A stretch of 64,000 nt of DNA. It comes from Streptomyces sp. NBC_01707 (GTDB lineage: Bacteria; Actinomycetota; Actinomycetes; Streptomycetales; Streptomycetaceae). The position numbers and the translations under genes were made by a program. The stretch is from assembly GCF_041438805.1 (NCBI RefSeq), contig NZ_CP109190.1, forward strand, positions 1-64,000. Reading direction: 5' to 3'. Under the pieces are notes generated by a model. The model ran no database searches, was not told the origin of the DNA, and saw only the letters and a program-made list of their open reading frames with translations. This document shows positions 35,785 to 43,600 of the stretch, piece by piece (position 1 is the first letter of the stretch; the number at the start of each line of letters is the position of its first letter).

Positions 35785-38001
35785 CTACAGGGCGCCAGCC
35801 GCCGCTGCGCGGTCACGGACAGTGCGCAGGCTGACACGTACTCCGTTCTCGTCTTCGACGTGCCATTCGTTCATGCCCTGGCAGGTCTTGGTGCCGCGGG
35901 CGACGGCTCCGGCCTCGTCGACCCGGCCGTAGGGGGTGCCTCCGGTCGCGGTGAGGATGATGCCGCCGTTCGCGTCGATGGTGGCCCAATGCTCGGTGGA
36001 GCGGTAGGTGAGCACGATCCGGGTGCCGGCTTTCAGAACTTGGGCGTCGATCATCCTGGCCACGTCGGTGCGTCGACCATAAGCCGCTCGGCGCCGCGGA
36101 GGGGCCTGGCGCGGACGTGCGATCGGCTGGCTGGCGTCGCGTTCCGGAGGTGCAACGGCAGTAGGGACGGGCAACCCCAGGCGTTCGGGTTTCCAGATGT
36201 ATTCGAACAGGCGCAGATACAGCTCCTGCCGGGTCTCGATGACCGTGGTCATGGTCTCTCTCGGCCCGAAGGCCCGCATGTGCTTGTCGAGTTGGTGTGC
36301 CTTGATGAAGTCGCGCAGTTCAGGGTTGCGGTGATCGTATTCAGGGGCCATGACGCCCAGGAGGACGTTGTTGCGGGCGTAGAGGCGGTTCTTGTCGCGG
36401 AAGGGGAGGTCATTGATGCTGGAGTTCTCGCGGCCCCTCAGCAGGCCGAGGCCACCGAGTTGGTTGCGGCGGCTGCGGAAGACAACCGGGTCAGGGATGT
36501 CACCGGCGACGCGATGGTGGTGGTTGGCCCACAGGTGTTCTATGTGGAACTGGTCGCGGTCGAGGTAGGCGAGGATGTCGAAGGGCTTTTTGCAGGCCTC
36601 GTCGGCGTAAGCGGTGGCGCGGGCGAGGAGATAGCGGATCTGATGGGCGTTGTTGCCTCGCAGGCCCAGGGTGATCGCTTCGCGCACCGGGTTCCCGTTG
36701 TGCTGGGCGAGGTCGCCCAGTGTGGAGGCGACGTCGGCGACGGTGCGGCAGCCGCGCAGGAGGAGGAGCAGTTCGGTGTGGACCAGGGCGTCGGCGTCGG
36801 CGGACTGGACGGGCAGGTCCTGCAGGATCCGCAGGGCGTACCAGCGGTCGATGTAGGAGGCGACGAGGCGGCCTTTGTCCTTGGCGTCGGTGGGCCGGTC
36901 GTCGGGGTCGATGGCCGCGAGCACGGCGACGGACTGGACGCCGAGGCCGTTGCGCTCGTTGAACAGCACCGTCTCCAGGCGGTCACCGTCCATCTTCAGG
37001 GTGCGGGTGGCGGCGAGGACGGGCCTGTACAGACGGGCCGTCTTCAGCAGATTCTGCACGAAGTTGAGGAAGTGGTCGGGGCGTCCCCGGGTCAAGCCGA
37101 GGTACTCCGCGTTGTGGCGTACCCACACGTTGAGGTTGGTGGTGATCTGGCGGCGGTCCTCGTCGCAGTCCTCGCGTGCGCAGCGGGCAAGGAGGTATGC
37201 CTTGATGAAGCGGGATGCCGCCTGGGGGTCATCGCGGTCGGTGGAGAGTTCCCGCAGCATCTCCTGCCACTGGGTGTTCAGCTGATCTTCAGCGGAGCCG
37301 ACGTTGGACAGCAGATGGCTCTTGAGGAGGTCGACGGCGGTGAGGCGGGCGCCGCGGTCATTCATCGTCTCGAACATGCGGTATCCGTGGTCGGGGCCGG
37401 CCGCGCGGATGCCCACCAGGACCACCCGTGTCAGGAGCCACTCGGTGAAGGGGTGGAGTTCCTCCGCGTCGAGTTCCTCGGCGAGCTGGGATTCGATCTG
37501 CTCGCCGCGTGCCCACAGGTTGCGGCGGGAGAGGGAGTCCCCCGCGCCGGCCTCGTATTTGCGGCCCTCGCTGACGGCTTGCAGGACGGGGTCGTGGTCG
37601 GCGATGCCGACGCTGAAGTGCTTCCCGTCGGTCGTGATGACACGGTTGAGTTGGTCGACCGTGTGCGTATCACCGGCCTCCTGAGCCGACAGTCTCAGCT
37701 GCAAAAAGAGCAGGTGCAAAGTAACGAAGCGCTGCTGACCGTCGACGAGGAAGCGGCACTTCCTCGACGGCTCGTGGTAAACGAAGGGGCCGAGGAAGTA
37801 CTGCGGCGCGGTGTGCGGGCGGCGCCGGTACGCGGAGTCGCCCAACCAGTGCTTGAACGAATCACACAAGTCCCGCAACAGGGTGCGGACTTCTTCCACA
37901 CCCCAGGTGTAGTCACGCTGGTAGTAGTCGATCTCGTACGTCACGTCACGGAATAGCTCATTCAGGTTGAAGCCCTGAGACCTGATCTCGTCCGCCCCCA
38001 C
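35785..38001 (-). CDS. GmrSD-type type IV restriction protein with RAMA-like tail
   Basis: 738 residues if it starts at GTG 38001 (AGGGG upstream); ATG 38037 is an alternative. Residues ~1-230 are a GmrS/DUF262 domain with the NTPase-like signature FLVDGQQRFVTLH (~83-95). The middle is helical. The GmrD/DUF1524 HNH region is at ~480-560: FHIEHLWANHHH, NQLGGLGLLRGRENSSINDL and PFRDKNRLYARN. The C-terminal 80 residues (VLKAGTRIVLTYRSTEHWAT, GGTPYGRVDEAGAVARGTKT, NEWHVED) resemble RAMA domains that read modified DNA. GmrSD enzymes cleave DNA with modified bases, a phage defence. Single gene. Confidence 0.85.
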   Translation of the reverse strand: MGADEIRSQGFNLNELFRDVTYEIDYYQRDYTWGVEEVRTLLRDLCDSFKHWLGDSAYRRRPHTAPQYFLGPFVYHEPSRKCRFLVDGQQRFVTLHLLFLQLRLSAQEAGDTHTVDQLNRVITTDGKHFSVGIADHDPVLQAVSEGRKYEAGAGDSLSRRNLWARGEQIESQLAEELDAEELHPFTEWLLTRVVLVGIRAAGPDHGYRMFETMNDRGARLTAVDLLKSHLLSNVGSAEDQLNTQWQEMLRELSTDRDDPQAASRFIKAYLLARCAREDCDEDRRQITTNLNVWVRHNAEYLGLTRGRPDHFLNFVQNLLKTARLYRPVLAATRTLKMDGDRLETVLFNERNGLGVQSVAVLAAIDPDDRPTDAKDKGRLVASYIDRWYALRILQDLPVQSADADALVHTELLLLLRGCRTVADVASTLGDLAQHNGNPVREAITLGLRGNNAHQIRYLLARATAYADEACKKPFDILAYLDRDQFHIEHLWANHHHRVAGDIPDPVVFRSRRNQLGGLGLLRGRENSSINDLPFRDKNRLYARNNVLLGVMAPEYDHRNPELRDFIKAHQLDKHMRAFGPRETMTTVIETRQELYLRLFEYIWKPERLGLPVPTAVAPPERDASQPIARPRQAPPRRRAAYGRRTDVARMIDAQVLKAGTRIVLTYRSTEHWATIDANGGIILTATGGTPYGRVDEAGAVARGTKTCQGMNEWHVEDENGVRVSLRTVRDRAAAAGAL

Positions 38002-38178
38002 ACAACCACCCCTCACCTGCCAGGCATATCCCGTCATACTCCCAATCCGGCACCATGCCGTACAGACGGCGGAGGAGCCGAATACCGGCGCGCACAACGC
38101 CGGGACAGACGAATGCGCCGGCCACCGGCCGGACTCCGGCAAGGCTCGGGCACAGCCACTCCCGACGACAACCGCCAA

Positions 38179-38670
38179 TCACCGCACGACCGGCAACCGC
38201 AACGCAGGAGGCCCCTGCGTGGCCAACCACGTCACGGGCTGCGAGCAGCTGCGGCCCCGCCTGCGCCAAGGCGTGGAGGACGACGTCAGTGCCCTGGCCG
38301 GGTTCAGCAGCTCCTGCGCAACCGCGGGCGGCGCGGCCAGGGTGACGATGCCCCGGATCCAGTCGGCGGATGTCGTGTAGGCCACGATCGCGGTGGTCTC
38401 CCAGAGCGACAGGGGTTCCACCGCAGTGAATGCGTCTGGGTCGCTTCCAAGGGGAGGGAGCCGCACGCTGACCTCCACGGTCTCCGCACCGGCGTGGGCG
38501 GTGTCCCCGTCGGGGAGCTGAAGCCGGGCGCTTAGGTCGTAGGCGGCATAGTCCGGACTGGTGCTGTCGGTCGAGTCCTGCCGATAACGCCACTCCTGCC
38601 AGATCCGTGCCGACTGCGTGGTGGCTCCAACCTGCTGCAGTTCGACGGTGACCTGGTGGAGTGTGGCCAT
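38179..38670 (-). CDS. Hypothetical protein, 163 aa
   Basis: Starts MATLHQVTVELQQVGATTQS. The first ~120 residues look like a beta-rich small domain (LSARLQLPDGDTAHAGAETV EVSVRLPP). The last 30 residues turn basic and unnatural (PWRRRGRSCSQPV), so a frameshift near 38270 is possible. Follows the interrupted gene by 18 bp on the same strand, probably one operon upstream of the GmrSD gene. Function unknown. Confidence 0.5.
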   Translation of the reverse strand: MATLHQVTVELQQVGATTQSARIWQEWRYRQDSTDSTSPDYAAYDLSARLQLPDGDTAHAGAETVEVSVRLPPLGSDPDAFTAVEPLSLWETTAIVAYTTSADWIRGIVTLAAPPAVAQELLNPARALTSSSTPWRRRGRSCSQPVTWLATQGPPALRLPVVR

Positions 38671-38688
38671 GTTGATGATGCTCTGTTG

Positions 38689-39027
38689 TTATCTACACCG
38701 GCGTTCCACGCAGGCGACGGCACGTTCCAGCGTGGAGCGGGCCCAGTCGTGCAGCCAGGGGTGCGCCTGCAGGCCGTATGCAGTCTGCGACGCGTCACTC
38801 TGCAGGGTCCGCCAGTGATCCCAGTTGAAGTTCGGCCCCAGGAAGTCCGGTACGTAGTCGGGTTCTTCCCGGCTCCCTGCTTCCTCGGCCTCTTCGACGA
38901 GAAGCTCGCACAGTGAAACGAGGCCGACGAGAACATCCGACACAGCGTTGTCTGCGGAAACGGTTTCCACCCGGCAGCATCCGCACATCCGGGATGCGAT
39001 GTCCGCGTCGAAGCGGGCACGACGTGC
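38689..39027 (-). pseudogene. 3' part of a gene split by an IS3 element
   Basis: The minus frame emerging from the IS3 end reads RRARFDADIASRMCGCCRVE ... LCELLVEEAEEAGSREEPDYV PDFLGPNFNWDHWRTLQSD to TAA at 38689. The composition is natural. The 5' part should lie right of 40254, where a minus frame reads LFLHDTAKNQSVSYGL before the IS. The product is unknown. Confidence 0.5.
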
Positions 39028-39071
39028 TGAGGGGCCCTGCGCTTCTCGGACAGCGGTGTTGAAGGTTCTCC

Positions 39072-39936
39072 TTATGCCGCTGCCTGCAACTCCTCGTACT
39101 CGGCGTGGACTGCTGCGGGAGCCTTGTAGCCGAGTCCGGAGTGGAGGCGTTTTCGATTGTAGAACATCTCGATGTAGCGGACGATCGCCCGGCGGGCATG
39201 TGCGCGTGTTGGGAACGTAGTTCGTTCTTGAGGCCGCCGAAGAATGATTCAGCCATCGCATTGTCCCATCAGACACCGGTGCGGCCGACCGACGCTCGCA
39301 GGCCCAACGAGCGGAGCTTGCAACGAAGTTGCAGCCTTCGGCGAGGTCGATGTTCCGGGCCGCTATATCGAGTGCATCCGATATGAGAGAGGTCTTCATA
39401 TGGTGGGCCATCGCCCAGCCGACCACAGCTTTAGTGTGACAGTCGATTACGGTCGCGAGATAAAGGAACCCGGCCCAGGTGTGAACGTAGGTGATATCGC
39501 TGACCAGTTTGCGCCCGGGAGCGTCAGCGGTGAAGTCACGGGCCAGCAGGTCGGGCGTGGCCGGCGCCGCATCATCGGCGATCGTGGTCGCCCGCCAGGG
39601 CCGCTGCTGGTACGGCACCAGATCGAGCTCGCGCATCAGCGCGTGGACCAGTTCCGCTTCGGCCTGCACGCTCACCCGCTGGAGCACGGCGTGGACACGC
39701 CGGTAGCCGTAGGTCCCCTGCGAGTCGGAGAAGACCTGGAGGATGACAGCCCTCAGTTCCGCACGGCGCTTCGCGGTGGCCGACAATGGCCTCGATCTCC
39801 AGTTGTAGAAGCCCGACGTGGATACTCCCGCCCAGGCGCACATCTGCTTCACGGGAAAGTTGTCGCCTCGCCGACGATGAACTCGCACTTCTCCTTCACC
39901 GGTATTCCTGGGCGAAGAAGGCCGCCGCATTTCCAA
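39072..39936 (-). pseudogene. IS3 transposase orfB, inactivated
   Basis: N-terminal HTH_21 part (FPVKQMCAWAGVSTSGFYNW) and the first catalytic strand KLVSDITYVHTWAGFLYLAT are intact. After NIDLAEGCNF a deletion removes the HSDRGSQY segment with the second Asp. A TGA replaces a Cys codon in [16 protein letters not shown], and the tail [20 protein letters not shown] is in a third frame because bases are missing after LKNEL. Stop TAA at 39072. Confidence 0.85.
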
Positions 39937-40186
39937 GAATTATGTCTTCATACGGAGTTCCCGACTCTCGCGATCCAGCTCGCGCAGGCGGGCGCGCTCG
40001 CTGATGTTCAGGGGGAGGCTCCTCCCCGGCGTGTTCTTGCCGGTACCGGCTGACCCAGGTGCCCAGCGTTCCCTCGTTCACTTGTATCTCTCGGGCGACC
40101 TCGGCTATCGGGCGGGACTCCACGACCACCATCTTGACCGCCTCGTCCCGAAATTCAGGACTGAACTTCCTACGCTTCTGTGCCAC
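39896..40186 (-). pseudogene. IS3 orfA with two compensating indels
   Basis: MAQKRRKFSPEFRDEAVKMV is the helix-turn-helix orfA protein. After GEEPP a fifth C in CCTCCCCCTG shifts the frame, so the expected NISERARLRELDRESRELRM lies in the +1 frame. About 75 bases later a missing base restores the frame for LGNAAAFFAQEYR. The 96-residue product therefore has a scrambled central stretch. Confidence 0.8.
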
Positions 40187-40254
40187 GTGCCCTCTCCGCC
40201 GTTCTGGACTTCGATCCTATGGGGACCGCCGTCCGAGAACTTCGGGGCGCCTCA

Positions 40255-40621
40255 GTCCATACGAAACCGACTGGTTCTTGGCGGTGTCGTGCAGGAACAG
40301 TTCTGCAAGCCCGTCGCCCACAGCCGATGGCGGATCTCAGGCTCGGCGATCGGACGGCCAAGGAAGCGGAAAATCCAAATGCTTGTCGGCGTCTCGTGGG
40401 AGGTGCCCGTTCGGTCATGTTTGGTTGCCCGGGCGGCTCGGGTGCGGGGAGTGTGGGAGGGGGGTGGTGGGGGTGTGCTGGCAGGCTGGCATTCGGGTTC
40501 TGGGTGTGTGTGCGGTGGGTTGGGGCCGGGGCGGTGGATGGTCTGAACGCTGTTGTGTCCGGTGTTGGTTGTGGGGCATGTGGGTGTGTCGGGGTGGGGG
40601 TGTGGTGTGGGTGATGTGGTG
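40255..40621. other. Gap between IS3 and the giant gene
   Basis: Holds the probable 5' remnant of the split minus-strand gene (RFLGRPIAEPEIRHRLWATG and LFLHDTAKNQSVSYGL in different frames), then a very G-rich plus strand leading to the giant gene. No RNA gene seen. Confidence 0.35.
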
Positions 40622-43600
40622 GTGCCTGCCGCGGTGGGCTGGGTGTTCACGTTGGTGGGTGGGCAGCGGTGGCCGGATGCGTCGGAGACGCGTCTGGACG
40701 AGGCGGGCAAGAACTGGGCGGGGTTCGGGCATCAGATCCAGGCTCTGGGCGGGGCGTTGGGGTCTGCGGGTTCGGGTGTTCTGGACACGGTGGGCGGCCG
40801 GATCGCGGACGAGTTCCGGTCGCTGGTGGGGCAGTTGGAGCAGTATGTTCCCGAGCTTGCGGGGGTGGCGCGGGATCTGTCGGGGTTGTTGCGGGATTCG
40901 AGTGTGCAGACCCGTTATACGAAGGACATGATTCTGGCGCAGGTGGTGATCGCTGCGGCGCAGATCGCGTGGTGGTGGTTCACGATGCCGGCGGCGATCC
41001 CGAATCTGCTGGCCACGTTCGAGATCTCGATCACGATGCTGCTGCGGGAGCTGGCGGTCTCCGCCGCGGTGGGTGCGGCGGTCGGGGCAGCGCTGGGTGT
41101 GGCGCTGGACGCGATTGTGCAGGGCATCGAGCTGGCCATGGGCACCCGTGACACGTTCTCCGTGGAGAACACCAAAAGCGCGGCACTCGGGGGTGCGGTC
41201 AACGGTGCCGCGGCGGGTGTGGTCTTCGGCGCCGTGCAGGCGAAGTTCGTGAACCTGCCCAAACACCTGGGGACCAAACTGGTCCTCGGCGCCGTCTCCG
41301 GCGTGGTCGGCACGGCGCTGACGTATCCGATTAACGGCGGCGACTCCCTCCAGTTCGGCACCGGCCTCACCTCCGGCGCCATCGGCGCCTTCGAGGGCGG
41401 CACCCACCACAAGGCCTACGCCCACCCCGACGGCGCCCTCACCAACCTCATCCGCAACACCCACAACATCACCGCAGCCACCAGCCACCTCCTGGACAAC
41501 CCCGCACTCCTACCCACAGAACTCACCAACGACACAGGCACCGACACAGGAGCAGGCACCGGTGCCGGGTCGGGTTCGGGGAAGGGCAGTTCCGGTGCAC
41601 ATGCCGGTGCAGGACTGGGCACCGGCAAAACCACCGACACCAACACAGCCGCGTGGACGGGAAGCCCTCAGACCCTCCAGGTCATGACCGCCCTGACCAC
41701 CCACACCCACCAGGCAGTCGGCGCCACTGCCACCAACTCGAACACGAACACCAGCACCGGCACCGGCACCGGCACCGGCACCGGCACCGAGCATGGTCCC
41801 AAGGCAGGCCTGGCCAACTTCACAACCAACCTCTCCAGCACCACGGCTACCACCGCCGGTGCAGGCACGGGTGCTGCTGCGGATACGGGCCGGGCCGCGT
41901 CCCCTTCGCCAGCCCCTACCACTCGGGCAATCACGCAGCCCACGACGACCAGCACCGCTGCCAGTGGCCCCGGAATTGCACCAAGCCCCCACCGCATCAC
42001 CGTCACCGGCCCAGATACAGGCGTGAATACAGAGTCCGGACTCGCCACAGCCGCCAAACGCCCAACGACCCTCGACACCGAACCCACGAAAACAGGCACC
42101 GGTCCATCGGCCACCACCCGTGCCGACAACAGCCGTTCCCCCGACAGGCCGGCCGCCACCGAGGGAAAAGCCGCCCCGGACGCCATCAGCAGCACTGATG
42201 CGGGCGCAAGTACTACTGCTGATACCGGCCGAATTGGTACTGATCGAATCGATGCAGGTCGAATGGCTGCGGTGACGAGTGAGGAGACATCAGCACAGTC
42301 CCAGAACGCCCCGGCTTCGGGCACACGCACCGGCCCGGCAGACGCACCCGCGAGGACCACCGCCACGGACAAGGCAGGCCCTACGAGCCCCCGCACCACG
42401 CACCGCTCCCCAACGGCCAACGCCCTGGCCGACATCAGCGACGGTGACCACAGTGTCCGAACGTGGAATGACCTCACCGCGCACGACACAAAGGCCGCTG
42501 GGGAGGTCCGCGACCTCGTCATCGCCCAACTCCATGAATGGGGTCACTCCCTCACCCGGGGAGAAGAGGTGCGGAAGCAACTGCCCGGAAGAATCGCCGA
42601 CGCGTACACCCGTATGCACGACGCACTCAAAACGGGACCCCTCCACCAAACCGCCCACCACGTCACCGCCGAACTCACCGGAGCCCGACTCCCCGGAGGA
42701 GCACCGACTCCTACCGACAAACTCGCTGCTCTCATGCCCGTCCTCCGTGCCTGGTGCAGCGAAGGGGACGGCAGAACACTCGAAGACATGGACTCGAAGC
42801 TGGAACTTGAAGTCCGCGGGAATCCTGCAAAGGTCGGGAAAATATTGGATGACATCAAAAAAGGGAGGCGCGTGCCAGGCGAATTTGCTGCGCAGATCCT
42901 CGAAATGGGCGGTCGTGTGCATAATGAAACCGCCATCCTTGCAGCCGCCAAAGCGTATCTCGATGAACATCGGGATTTCCACAATATCCCGGAAAATCAC
43001 GTCGAAGAAATCAGGTTTGAATTTGAAACCGCTCGCTACAGGGACGAGAGCGTCCCCCTCGGGCACTATCTGAAGAAGTTCAGCAATGGAGAGCTGCATA
43101 TAGGTCGTAAAGTTCATGAATTTTTGCAGGCAAAGGGATGGAGGACTGAAGTGCCCGTATCTCCATATTGGGAGGAGCTTTCCGATTACGGGACAAAGCA
43201 TGGCAGAGGATCCCTCGACAAGATCCCGCTGAAAGGCCCCTATCGTCATCTCCGCAGGTATCTGGATCACGTCAGGACCGGTGAGAGCTTTATGGATGCA
43301 ACGACTGCTTCTCGTCTGGAAGAGGAGTCCGGATGGTCTCGAGACAAGCCGCTCCGTGCTGGTCGTCGCCAACCGGCTGAAGGTCCATCTTCTTCCAGTG
43401 GCCGACGTCGGGTTCCAGCGGCTAACAGGGAAGATCACTCCCCGGACGCAGGCCAGCAGACCATGGACTTCGACCAGCCCAGCCGGCATCTGTTGCCGGG
43501 TTCCGATATTCATCGCACCTCGCACGCCGATACCGGACAACCCGCTCCGCCTCGACCCGACACCGGACCGACCACCCGGCAGTCCGCCCAACCTCAAGCC

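Larger units (their letters stand above)
39028..40254 (-). mobile_element. IS3-family element, degenerate
   Basis: 1,227 bp with ~29-bp imperfect terminal inverted repeats: TGAGGGGCCCTGCGCTTCTC at 39028 and TGAGGCGCCCCGAAGTTCTC on the minus strand from 40254, each followed by GGACRGCGG (23 of 29 positions agree). Contains orfA and a broken orfB. No clear target duplication next to the ends. Confidence 0.8.

Noticed and set aside
35596..37956. 786-codon plus-strand open frame
   Set aside because: Antisense of the GmrSD-type gene; only its first residues overlap a real IS630 fragment.
41755..41787. Phase-variable repeat tract
   Set aside because: Units of six bases do not change the reading frame; it just encodes a Thr-Gly linker.
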